NCBI GenBank assembly: GCA_022482815.1
Contig: JAKVOM010000001.1
Span: forward strand, 372,001-436,000
From: Acidaminococcus sp.
GTDB taxonomy: Bacteria; Bacillota; Negativicutes; Acidaminococcales; Acidaminococcaceae
Length of the DNA: 64,000 nt
Direction of reading: 5' to 3'
How positions within the stretch are numbered: the first letter of the stretch is position 1; each line of letters opens with the position of its first letter. Made by a program: the position numbers and the translations under genes. Below are positions 52,368-60,861 of this stretch, piece by piece. The notes under the pieces are model-generated. The model saw only the letters and a list, made by a program, of their open reading frames with translations. It was not told the origin of the DNA and made no database searches.

Positions 52368-55300
52368 TTATTCGCCGCCCCGGTTCCGCTCGCTTTCGCT
52401 TTGCAGATTGAGGCCAAGTTCTCCCCAGCGCAGGCGCACCAGCCGTTCGATATCATTTTCGATAAAGCGCGTGGGATCCATGTTGGTATCAAATTTTACC
52501 CCGATGTCGATATCGGGAATGCGCGGTACGGTAATCACTTCGCCCAACCGTTTCAGCGTCAGACGTTTTTCATAAAGCGCCTGGTATTCGGCCTGGAGCG
52601 TTTCCATGATGAGTTTCGCGTTCTGCAGGCAGGTCAGGGAATAGATAAAGGCCGCGTCCTCGTCGCCGTGCCGGATAAATTCCGGTTTTACGTAGGGCAG
52701 GATCAGGTTGACGGACGGGTTCCGGTCGTAGCCGCTGTAGTTATTGGCATTGTCGATACTGTCGCCGCCGATGAACGGGTAGCAGTCTCTTTCATTCAGC
52801 CACATTTCGAGCGATGGCAGGAAATACGCGCATTCGCAGTGATATCCCTGCTGCGCCATGAGGTCCATGGCAAAACCGCTCATGACGCCGGCCAGTACCG
52901 CCTTGACCTCGACGTCGTTCTTTTTGAGGTACGGCGTCAGCATGCGCATGCGGTGTCCTTTTTCCAAAAGGTCGTCAATAAGGATGACGGGCCGATGGAA
53001 GGATTTGATGGTCTTTACCTGGTTATCTACCTTGGCATAGTGGTGAGCTTCCGCCAAGATAAATCCTTTCACGGCGCGGTTGAAGTACTTCTCGATATGA
53101 AGGGCTTTCGTCACCGTGTTCGGTACCAGGACGTCGCTCAGGGCCTTGCCGAACGGCACGGACATATACGGTCCCCGCCGCTTCTGCGGGTCTTCCGCCG
53201 TGGATACGCCGTTCAGGCGCGCCACCTTCTGGATGATCCGATAGTGCATGGCACTGGTATTAAAGGACAGGATCAGCTTGCCCGGATAGATTCGGCGCAT
53301 GACGCCAAGCAGATTGTTGTGAGCTTTATCGAGGGCCCGCAGCACCCGTGGATTTTTGTTAAAAGGATTTTTGATGGTTGTTTCCACATCCCGGAAAAGT
53401 ACGACCGGTGACTTGATGTGCACCGCGTAGAGAGGATGAGGCGAGCCTTCCGGAGCAATATCCACAAAGCCCTGACGCGTCAGCGCTTCCACCGTCCGTT
53501 CATTGTAGCCGGACGGATCAATCGGGTGATACACGACGTACGTAAAGTCGCGGTTAATCAGCTCGGTCATCATCTCCGCGAGAAGAATCTGTCCCGGATA
53601 GGAAATGCTGCTGTCGTCGCTGACGTAAAAATAACCGATGGCGGCAATGCGTCCGGAAGCTTCTTCCCTCACGTGTTCCGCCACCCGGGCGTCGCGGAAT
53701 TCCACAAGAAGATTCTGCATAGGCACCTGGTGCACCGCGCCGAAAGCAATCACATGCTCGCCGCGGCCGCCCGTATTCACATACTGTGTGTAAACCCGCC
53801 GCGCGCCGTGACCGTCCCATTCCAGATAACGCTGGAGAAGCAAAGGATTCGCGCCGACACTGCTTATCATGGACTGCAAATGTGGCAGTTCTTCCCACGT
53901 GCGGGGTCGGAATTCTCCGATACCGATTTCCTGCGCTTCCAGCACATGCTTATAGGCCGGTTCACGCAGATACAGGTTATTGGCATAGATAAAGTTCTGG
54001 GCCACCGTGTCGATCAGGGCGGAAATGTCCCGGTTCTGGTCGATATTTTCACGGATACGTGTCGAACTGATATCTTCGTAGAATTTATCCAGTTTCAGAT
54101 GAATGACGTCGCCCTTGATCAGTTTTTCCGTTGCTTTTTCCCTTGCCTTGGCCGGCGTAGTATCAGAATACCAGTTGGCCTGCTCACGGGTTTCCCGTTC
54201 AAAGATGATGTGATTGACGGAATGAATCGTATGGGGGCCGGGATCCTGACGGTAGGCGGAAGCATTTTCCACAACGTCGGACCCGACGGCAATATAGAGG
54301 TCCTTATCCGCAAAAATCTCTTTCAGCTTTTTGATATCGTCCGGGTTCGCAATGTTCACCGACAGGTTTTCGGAAAACGGGTAAATATTTTCCGTATCTG
54401 CCACGGACATATTCATGATTTTCCGCCGCATCAGGCGGGGCTGTGTATGCTTGGACCAGGAAAATTCATCAAGTGCCAGGTAAACGACAAAGCCCATATC
54501 CCTGATTCGCTTGGCCACGGCCTTGTGACCGCTGCTGAACGGGTCGAAGGTGCCGGGATAGAAGCAGACTTTCTGCTCCGGCGGGAAAACAAAATGACCA
54601 TGGGCAAATTCAGACCAGCTGATAAAGCGGTAAATATGGTTCAGCACGGCCGCGTTGCTGTAAAAGTCCAGCATGTTTTCCGTATTTTCGTTGAGCAGTA
54701 CCCAGATTTTCTTATAACTGTGCAGGAAGAAGAAATCCTTCCGGATTTCCGGCATCACAGGACTATGGAAAATATACGTACCGATATCGCGGAACGCGTC
54801 GCGGCTCAGCTCCTTGTCATAGTGGGCATAGGCCCGCAGCATGGCGTAAAGGAGCCGCAGCTGCCGCTTTTCGTTCTGTCCGTCGTCCTGGGGCATCTGT
54901 GCGGAAAAATCCTGGAAGTTTTCCAGCATCACGCCCATTGTGTTGACGGCTGACGTGGCGAGCTGGAAGTTTGTGGATTCGATTTCGTCCTGAAGGGTAC
55001 TGATAAATTCATCAAGTTCTCCCGGACGCAGCTTCAGCGCCATCTTGCCGAGGTATTCCGGAACGTATTTGGCAATTTGCAGGTCCCCGATTTCGAGACC
55101 GTTAAAAAGTTCGACTGCCATTTCGTTGCGCTGGGAATAGGTCATGGAGTCGGCAATCGCCAGCAGCGCCTCACCCGCGGCCTGGCGCACGGCAAGATGT
55201 TCACTGACTTTCACGAGGTTGCAGAGGTGCATTCCGAGATGCATCCCGCTCTGCTGCTCTTTCTGCTGCAGCAGGGCATGGCACATGAGGTGGATATTGG

Positions 55301-57314
55301 CAATCTTGACCAGCCAGTGGGTACCGGTTTTGAGGTCTTCGAGAAAGAGGCTGCTTTCCCTTCCCTGGAACTGCTCCAGACCTTCCGGAAGGTTCATCGT
55401 CCTGAGCAGCTGCCGGATAAATTCCGTTTCGTCCAGCTCTTTTTTGAAGAGATGATGCATGCCGTAAAGGGCCGCAAGGCGCACAATCGTATTCTCCTCC
55501 TGTTGTGCTGCCTTGGCAAGGTATGCGCGCACGACCTGACAGAAACCCTCTGTCAGATCTTCCGGCCGCAGGGCAAGCAGTGCCTGCAGCAGCGTCATGC
55601 GTTCTTCCGGATCCGGCGACACAGCTTCATAGTACTTTTGCAGCACCTCAAGATAAGGCGCCGTCGGATTTTTGTCCTCGGCAATATTCGCGGCTGCTGT
55701 ACCAATCCGTTCGTAACGCGTTGCCAGGACGGACCGGACAAAAGGCCCCAGGCAGGAACCGATCCAGTTCTTATGCTGCTGCGTATAGCGCCGGCCCGGG
55801 TTGATGATCTGCGCGACGAACTGGCTGAAGAGCGTCTGATTCGTCACTTTTTTGCGCGGCAGATTGACGCCTTTCGGCAGTTCCTTGGTGTAACGCTCGT
55901 TGAACCTCGCCACAATGCGTCCCATCAGCTCGGCTGCCTGCACCCGGATGTCTTCTTCGCGATGGCTCAAAAGTTCAAAGAGGAACTGCAGCGTCATCAG
56001 TTTCTGCTGTTCCGTCATGTACGTGGAATATTCCTCAAAGATGGTGATATACGTACGCAGGTTTTTCCAGTTCTGTTCACTGCGGGCCGCTTCGATGAGG
56101 TTGCCGAAGTCGCTCTCACTGCGGAAGATAGCCATGAGCTCGATGTTGTGGGCAATGGCGGTAAATTTCAGCTGCCGCACGACTTCTTCGCCTTCCATGA
56201 GGACTTTTTCCTTCCGCTTCACGATGCGTTCTCTCGCGGGAGCCTGGGCAAAATTATCGGGAAGCTCAGTCGTGACACCGAGTTCCAGCATGTAGTCCTC
56301 AAAGTCCGCGAGTTTGGCATAAACCCTCTGGTAACGCTGCCGTTTGGCATCGTCCACATTGTCGAGTTTGCTCAGGATGACATCAAAAGCTTCCTTCAGT
56401 GTGTAAAAATGGATGACTTCCTGATGCTTTTCATTGCGGGAACTCTTCACGCGGAAATCTGCATAAATGAGCAGCAGGGATTCTACGGACAGGTTCTCAA
56501 GCTCCAGATCCCACACGGAGTGGTTGGCGGCAATATGGCCCATCTGGGGCAGTCCCTCGCGTTCACAAAAGATATCCGTATAGTAATAGTGAAGGTAAGG
56601 AACGCGCCGTTCCTCCCCTTTTTTAACGCCATATTTACCCATGTCATGGACAGCCGCCGCACCGGCAATGAGTGCCACATCGACAGGAACACCCCGTTTG
56701 TGCAGCTGGCGCGCCATAAATGTCGCTACGTAGGTCACGCCGCCGATATGCCCCAGGGCGTTAAAGGGCGTCACCTCTGCAGCAAGGCGCATGTATTCGT
56801 AGATATAGTCATCCCGGACAAGCGTCCGTAAACGCAGATATTCCCGGGTGAAATGCTCTTTTTTGATTTCCTTGGCAGGGAGCATCTCAAAGTTGTACCG
56901 CGGATCGAAGGGAAGGTGCATCTTTTCGTAATGGTACAGCCCCCGCAGGATCTGCAGAAAAACGCGGCGTCCCGCTTCGTACCGGACAGCCGTATCCGCA
57001 TTCTCCGGTTCCGTCGTTTCCGGGAAAATCTTCCGGAGTACATAGTTATAGCAGTCGACGAGCCACCCTTCCCGTGGCTCATCCGCGAGCACCGGCAGGT
57101 AATCCTGCAGAATCGGCAGCACGGCGCCCGCGGCAAACCGTCCGTTTGCGTCCGCAGCGGCTTTAAGACGGCGGCAAGCCGCCTTCAGGTGGTATTCCTG
57201 AAACTGTTCCTTTACCCCTTCCGGCGTCAGATTCATGGCTTTGCAAAACGCGGGAGCACTCAATGCGCCCAGCAGTGTCTCCCATAATGTACTTCTTTTT
57301 TTCGTATCTCTCAT
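52368..57314 (-). CDS. Giant multidomain protein: HD domain, helical repeats, NMNAT-like, GNAT-like and PRTase-like domains
   Basis: This protein of about 1648 residues has, in order (numbers from the 57329 frame, 5 higher than from the chosen start): a helical N-terminus (1-170); an HD phosphohydrolase domain (about 190-300, H194, H228-D229, D291); HEAT-like helical repeats (about 380-880); a nucleotidyltransferase with GTFDPFSSGH (about 926-935) and ISSTRIREN (1087-1095), the signature of nicotinamide/nicotinate mononucleotide adenylyltransferases; a GNAT-like region (about 1135-1300); and a phosphoribosyltransferase-type domain with RPVILIDDLLEKGHR (1446-1460). The ATG at 57314 has GAGGAG upstream. 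It looks like a one-chain NAD- or nucleotide-processing factory; the overall reaction is unknown. Confidence 0.8.
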   Translation of the reverse strand: MRDTKKRSTLWETLLGALSAPAFCKAMNLTPEGVKEQFQEYHLKAACRRLKAAADANGRFAAGAVLPILQDYLPVLADEPREGWLVDCYNYVLRKIFPETTEPENADTAVRYEAGRRVFLQILRGLYHYEKMHLPFDPRYNFEMLPAKEIKKEHFTREYLRLRTLVRDDYIYEYMRLAAEVTPFNALGHIGGVTYVATFMARQLHKRGVPVDVALIAGAAAVHDMGKYGVKKGEERRVPYLHYYYTDIFCEREGLPQMGHIAANHSVWDLELENLSVESLLLIYADFRVKSSRNEKHQEVIHFYTLKEAFDVILSKLDNVDDAKRQRYQRVYAKLADFEDYMLELGVTTELPDNFAQAPARERIVKRKEKVLMEGEEVVRQLKFTAIAHNIELMAIFRSESDFGNLIEAARSEQNWKNLRTYITIFEEYSTYMTEQQKLMTLQFLFELLSHREEDIRVQAAELMGRIVARFNERYTKELPKGVNLPRKKVTNQTLFSQFVAQIINPGRRYTQQHKNWIGSCLGPFVRSVLATRYERIGTAAANIAEDKNPTAPYLEVLQKYYEAVSPDPEERMTLLQALLALRPEDLTEGFCQVVRAYLAKAAQQEENTIVRLAALYGMHHLFKKELDETEFIRQLLRTMNLPEGLEQFQGRESSLFLEDLKTGTHWLVKIANIHLMCHALLQQKEQQSGMHLGMHLCNLVKVSEHLAVRQAAGEALLAIADSMTYSQRNEMAVELFNGLEIGDLQIAKYVPEYLGKMALKLRPGELDEFISTLQDEIESTNFQLATSAVNTMGVMLENFQDFSAQMPQDDGQNEKRQLRLLYAMLRAYAHYDKELSRDAFRDIGTYIFHSPVMPEIRKDFFFLHSYKKIWVLLNENTENMLDFYSNAAVLNHIYRFISWSEFAHGHFVFPPEQKVCFYPGTFDPFSSGHKAVAKRIRDMGFVVYLALDEFSWSKHTQPRLMRRKIMNMSVADTENIYPFSENLSVNIANPDDIKKLKEIFADKDLYIAVGSDVVENASAYRQDPGPHTIHSVNHIIFERETREQANWYSDTTPAKAREKATEKLIKGDVIHLKLDKFYEDISSTRIRENIDQNRDISALIDTVAQNFIYANNLYLREPAYKHVLEAQEIGIGEFRPRTWEELPHLQSMISSVGANPLLLQRYLEWDGHGARRVYTQYVNTGGRGEHVIAFGAVHQVPMQNLLVEFRDARVAEHVREEASGRIAAIGYFYVSDDSSISYPGQILLAEMMTELINRDFTYVVYHPIDPSGYNERTVEALTRQGFVDIAPEGSPHPLYAVHIKSPVVLFRDVETTIKNPFNKNPRVLRALDKAHNNLLGVMRRIYPGKLILSFNTSAMHYRIIQKVARLNGVSTAEDPQKRRGPYMSVPFGKALSDVLVPNTVTKALHIEKYFNRAVKGFILAEAHHYAKVDNQVKTIKSFHRPVILIDDLLEKGHRMRMLTPYLKKNDVEVKAVLAGVMSGFAMDLMAQQGYHCECAYFLPSLEMWLNERDCYPFIGGDSIDNANNYSGYDRNPSVNLILPYVKPEFIRHGDEDAAFIYSLTCLQNAKLIMETLQAEYQALYEKRLTLKRLGEVITVPRIPDIDIGVKFDTNMDPTRFIENDIERLVRLRWGELGLNLQSESERNRGGE

Positions 57315-57360
57315 AAAAATTCTCCTCAAAACATTGAGAAAGGATTGATTTCATGGCTTT

Positions 57361-57369
57361 ATTATAGCA
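57361..57369 (-). promoter_or_regulatory. Extended -10 promoter of the multidomain operon
   Basis: TGCTATAAT on the minus strand gives an extended -10 element 47 nt before the start codon; no good -35 is seen. Confidence 0.5.
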
Positions 57370-57409
57370 CCCGGAAGGAAGGCAGTGGATGGGAAATCGT
57401 GAGCAGATG

Positions 57410-57965
57410 GCAGTGGAAAGTGGATAGTGTGCAGGGGTTAGCGCACACGTGCGGGCAGCTGCCTTGGGGGATTCTTGAGAAAGATTACTGCGACAGTGAG
57501 TACAGCCTTCGGCAGAAAGGGACATCATCCGCCACAGAGACCTTCTTTCAAGCCGCTTGACGCGGCTTCGAAAGAAGGAGGGACCGCAGTCAGCGCTGAC
57601 AATAGGAAGCGCTGACGAGTGCGGGGGATGATAGCTTTTTTTCTCACCTTAAAGATTCTATCCTCCATCGCAAGCGATTCTCCTCCTTTCGACGCCGCAT
57701 TGCGGCGTGAAAGGTACTGCCGAAGCCAAACCTCCTGACGTCGGTTTGCCAAAAGAAAAAAGAAAAATAGAGGGTCATCAACCACCGCTGTTTCGGAAGG
57801 CCTGATGCCATCAGGCCTTCCTGCGGTCCTCCCCTCTTCAATGTCGCGGAGCGACGTCGAAGAGGGTCTCCATGAAGGTGCTTCTTTGGGACCTCCTTCC
57901 ATGTAGTCGGAAGGAGGGGCCGCGAAGCGGCGGAAGATAGCATTTTTCCCCCACCTTGCGTATTT
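57410..57965. repeat. Repeat mosaic between the multidomain operon and the ABC exporter
   Basis: No gene is seen. 57410-57500 is an AGTGGCTAGTGG-family copy. 57540-57630 is the CTTCTTTCAAGCCGC palindrome plus GTCAGCGCTGAC (second copy at 35380). 57724-57751 is a CAAACCTCC...GGTTTG motif. 57770-57872 is the paired covarying palindromes. 57893-57943 is the GGACCTCCTTCC palindrome (second copy at 19779). Confidence 0.65.
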
Positions 57966-57973
57966 TACACACA

Positions 57974-58022
57974 CAAAAGAGGCTGAGCCAGAATGCTCAC
58001 GCATTCTTTCTCAGCCTCTTTC
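57974..58022 (-). terminator. Long-hairpin terminator of the ABC exporter operon
   Basis: AAGAGGCTGAG(C)CAGAATG and CATTCTTTCTCAGCCTCTT pair around a short loop, 85 nt beyond the permease stop on the minus strand. Confidence 0.7.
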
Positions 58023-58106
58023 GCACCGCATCTGCGGCATTGGCACAGAAAAGTCATTGGAAGACTATAAAAAGGGAGTATGTAAATGATAGGTGAATTA
58101 GCAGTG

Positions 58107-58895
58107 TTAGCGGTTCACGCACATATGGTGGAAACGCTTGAATCCGAAGTAACCCATGATGAGGCTGCTGATGATAAGACCGGCGATGCTGCAGACAATC
58201 GGCATGCTGTCGATCTGCGGAGTCAAGGCGTACCGCAGTGCTTCGTTTGCATAAACGAGCGGGTTAATCAGAATAATCTTTTGGAAGATAGGAACGGCAC
58301 CCAGGCTGTTCCAGGTGAAGAAGATGGCTCCGGAGAATACCATAGGCATCAGGAAGCCAGGGAACATAGCGGCAATCTGCATCGGTTTTACGATTGTACC
58401 TACGAGGAGGCCCATCGTAGCAGAAGCGATAGCGATCAAAATCAAGACCGGAACAAGCCACTCGATGCGGCCGCTTTGGATGACCAGGTTGACCTTATCG
58501 CCCATGAAGAAAGCAGAAAATGGCAGTACCAGGAGGCCGCCGATGAAGGCTTCAATGATGCCGACCAGCATCTTGGCATAAGCGACCAGGTTGGACGGAA
58601 CAGGTGCCTGCAGACGATCCTCAATTTCATGCATATTGTTGAAATCCATCGTGAACGGAATAGCCGTACCGTGGATACCCGTAATCAGGATACTCATGCC
58701 GATCATACCGGCAAACATGTGCGTCGGGAAGGTCTCAGGAACCAGACCAATTTCAGGAAGTACATAACCATACGTAATAATCAGGATCAGCGGCAGCATA
58801 ACCACGCGGAAAATGAATTCGCCTTTGTCGCGCCACTGTGCAAGCAAATCTCTATGAACCATGGCCCAGAAGGCACCGGAATAATGATTGTTCAT
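58107..58895 (-). CDS. ABC-2-type transporter permease (DrrB-like)
   Basis: The 262-residue permease has six predicted membrane segments and the ABC-2 domain. Landmarks are ALRYALTPQID near the C-terminus and NPLVYANEALRYAL, a DrrB-type motif. It pairs with the ATPase encoded 21 nt upstream to form a multidrug or lipid exporter. The substrate is unknown. Confidence 0.88.
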   Translation of the reverse strand: MNNHYSGAFWAMVHRDLLAQWRDKGEFIFRVVMLPLILIITYGYVLPEIGLVPETFPTHMFAGMIGMSILITGIHGTAIPFTMDFNNMHEIEDRLQAPVPSNLVAYAKMLVGIIEAFIGGLLVLPFSAFFMGDKVNLVIQSGRIEWLVPVLILIAIASATMGLLVGTIVKPMQIAAMFPGFLMPMVFSGAIFFTWNSLGAVPIFQKIILINPLVYANEALRYALTPQIDSMPIVCSIAGLIISSLIMGYFGFKRFHHMCVNR

Positions 58896-58916
58896 AATAG
58901 TTTATCCTCTCTTTCC

Positions 58917-59891
58917 TTATTTCTCAGGGGCGTTCATTGCACTGCCCGTCAGGTATAAGAATACGTCATCGAGCGTACTGGTACTCAGGCTGATGTTCTG
59001 CAGCACCTTGTTACGGCCTTCCGTCCAGCGGATAATAGCATCGAAATCAGGCTGCTTGGTATCCATATAGAGCTGCAGCGTTCCGTTCTGGATTTTGGCC
59101 TGCTGTACGCCGTGAAGCGCGGCAGCAGCTTTGGCGTCATCGTCCGTAATCGAATCCAGTTTCAACGTGATGATGTTCTTGGAAGGAATCAGTGCCTTGA
59201 GCTGCTCGGAAGTGCCCAATGCTTTGAGTTCGCCGTGGTTCACAATGGCGATGTTCTCACAGAAACGTTCCGGTTCTTCCATGTAGTGGGTCGTCAGGAA
59301 AATCGTCGTACCTTGCTTATTGAGTTCCAGCATCTGTTCCCACAGGATTTCACGGTAGTTAGGATCAAGGCCGGTCGTCGGTTCATCCAGGAACAGAATG
59401 GAAGGCGTGTGCATCATAGCGCGGGCGATTTTGAGGCGCTGCGCCATACCGCCGGAGAATGAGGAAACGTAATCGTTCTGCCATTCGGCCAGTCCGAATT
59501 TTTCGAGGTATTCATCGGCCTTCTTTTCTGCCACCTTGTCATCCATGCCAAAGTATTTAGCATGGAACAACAGGTTTTCACGAGCCGTCAGGCTGCGGTC
59601 CATATTGTTGTGCTGAGCAACAACACCGATCTTGGCGCGGGCTGCGACTGGATTGCGGCGGGCATCGATCCCGTCGATCATGATTTCGCCGCCGTTAGCA
59701 GCAAGCTGCGTCGTCAGCATGGAAATCGTCGTGCTCTTGCCGGCACCGTTAGGTCCGAGGAAGCCGAAGATTTCGCCTCTTCTTACATTGAAGGAAATCC
59801 CTTTGACGGCTTCTACCGTATGGCCGCTCTTCATTTTGAACGTCTTTTTTAAATTCCTGACTTCCAGGATGTTATCGCTTTGCGCTGTCAT
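58917..59891 (-). CDS. ABC transporter ATP-binding protein (DrrA-like)
   Basis: The 324-residue ATPase has Walker A GPNGAGKST, the Q-loop in VVAQHNNMDR, the signature SSFSGGMAQRLKIARA and Walker B ILFLDEPTTGLDP. A C-terminal extension (about 230-324) is typical of DrrA/daunorubicin-type exporter ATPases. It is the first gene of the operon. Confidence 0.92.
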   Translation of the reverse strand: MTAQSDNILEVRNLKKTFKMKSGHTVEAVKGISFNVRRGEIFGFLGPNGAGKSTTISMLTTQLAANGGEIMIDGIDARRNPVAARAKIGVVAQHNNMDRSLTARENLLFHAKYFGMDDKVAEKKADEYLEKFGLAEWQNDYVSSFSGGMAQRLKIARAMMHTPSILFLDEPTTGLDPNYREILWEQMLELNKQGTTIFLTTHYMEEPERFCENIAIVNHGELKALGTSEQLKALIPSKNIITLKLDSITDDDAKAAAALHGVQQAKIQNGTLQLYMDTKQPDFDAIIRWTEGRNKVLQNISLSTSTLDDVFLYLTGSAMNAPEK

Positions 59892-59965
59892 TTTTTACTC
59901 CGCCTTTCTTATACATATCATAGGTATTTAAGTCTTGTTTTGTGTGTCTTTGCTTTACGGTCATT

Positions 59966-59994
59966 ATAATATACCCTGTATAGGTATATGTCAA
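59966..59994 (-). promoter_or_regulatory. Promoter with embedded operator for the ABC exporter
   Basis: TTGACA (59994-59989) and TATTAT (59971-59966) are separated by 17 nt. The perfect inverted repeat ATATACC-N7-GGTATAT (59969-59989) covers the spacer and overlaps both hexamers, a typical repressor site. No repressor gene is adjacent. Confidence 0.7.
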
Positions 59995-59999
59995 GAGAT

Positions 60000-60357
60000 T
60001 TTTGAAAAATTTTCCTAGAATTTTTATAGGGATTTAAAATGGTGATATTTCCTTGCCATTGGCTTTCTTTATATCGCATATTTTCCGACCTTTATGAGAA
60101 TTCGTAATGTACCCCTATAAGGTACGGGGTATGAAAATTTGATTAGAGGTTAGCGGCGAGTGGTTAGTACAATCGTGCGGGCAGATTGTTGGGAAAAACT
60201 TGAGGCAGCCAGCAGATAGCAGATGCAGGCAGCTGCAGTTAGCCGAAAAGCGCTTTTGGCAATAGATTGGTACTATCTTCCGTGGGCGACCCACGCAGCG
60301 AAAAAAGAGGCTGTTAAGAAATGCGTCCGCATTCTTAACAGCCTCTTTTAATTTTTT
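60000..60357. repeat. Repeat and long hairpin before the tRNA fragment
   Basis: No gene is seen. 60147-60240 is a diverged AGTGGCTAGTGG-family copy. 60301-60357 is a long-hairpin terminator (AAAGAGGCTGTTAAGAATG-type arms with a T run) ending 4 nt before the tRNA fragment. Confidence 0.6.
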
Positions 60358-60360
60358 AAT

Positions 60361-60408
60361 TGGTGGAGACAAGGAGGATCGAACTCCTGACCTCTTGCAT
60401 GCCATGCA
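60361..60408 (-). tRNA. 3' fragment of tRNA-Ala(GGC), probable attachment site
   Basis: On the minus strand this reads TGCATGGCATGCAAG, a T-arm containing GTTCGATCC, then an acceptor strand and CCA. It matches the 3' 48 nt of tRNA-Ala(GGC), including the anticodon loop. The 5' half (acceptor GGAGACA, D-arm) is absent upstream, so it is not a functional gene. Such fragments are left at the far end of elements that integrate into tRNA genes. The geometry places the element at higher coordinates. Confidence 0.75.
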
Positions 60409-60861
60409 TAGAGCGTATTATACGGCTTGTCCATCTACAACAAATAGTCTAATTTACCGTCTCAAACCACAAAATATTGAAGCAAGTAAGTCAAACAGGG
60501 TAATCAGGACAAGTAAAATATTTTGATAAGCTATCTAATTAGCTATCTGCCTATCAAAAAAATCGTCATTTATTACTATACTTTTAAATGTATATTTACT
60601 ATTTCATGCTTTTAACACTCATCTAGCTTCTTTCTATGGTTTTCACTTTTAATACTTTTACTTTGTCATTATTTTATTAATCTTCTCTTTTTCTCTCCAA
60701 TGCCCTATACGGAACAACCTATATTAGAAAAAAGCCTCTCAGATCGCATTCTAGAAAGCGTTCTAAGAGGCTTTTTTCAGCCGTTTAGGATTTAGGATTT
60801 CTCAAAGGAAGCAGATTCTCCTTTTCAGTGCCATCTCTGTGCATTAGAAGATATGTTTCCA
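60409..60861. other. AT-rich spacer with terminator
   Basis: No gene is seen. The stretch is clearly more AT-rich than most spacers in the window. A strong bidirectional hairpin with 12-bp arms AAAAAAGCCTCT/AGAGGCTTTTTT lies at 60728-60778 and should end the hsdR transcript. Confidence 0.65.

Noticed and set aside
55077-56831. A 584-codon + strand frame opposite the giant multidomain gene
   Set aside because: It is antisense to a conserved multidomain protein and shows no family features; it is a shadow frame, as are the frames at 52401-53411 and 53418-54953.
60361-60445. A complete tRNA gene
   Set aside because: Only the 3' part from the anticodon loop onward is present; the matching 5' acceptor strand and D-arm are missing upstream.
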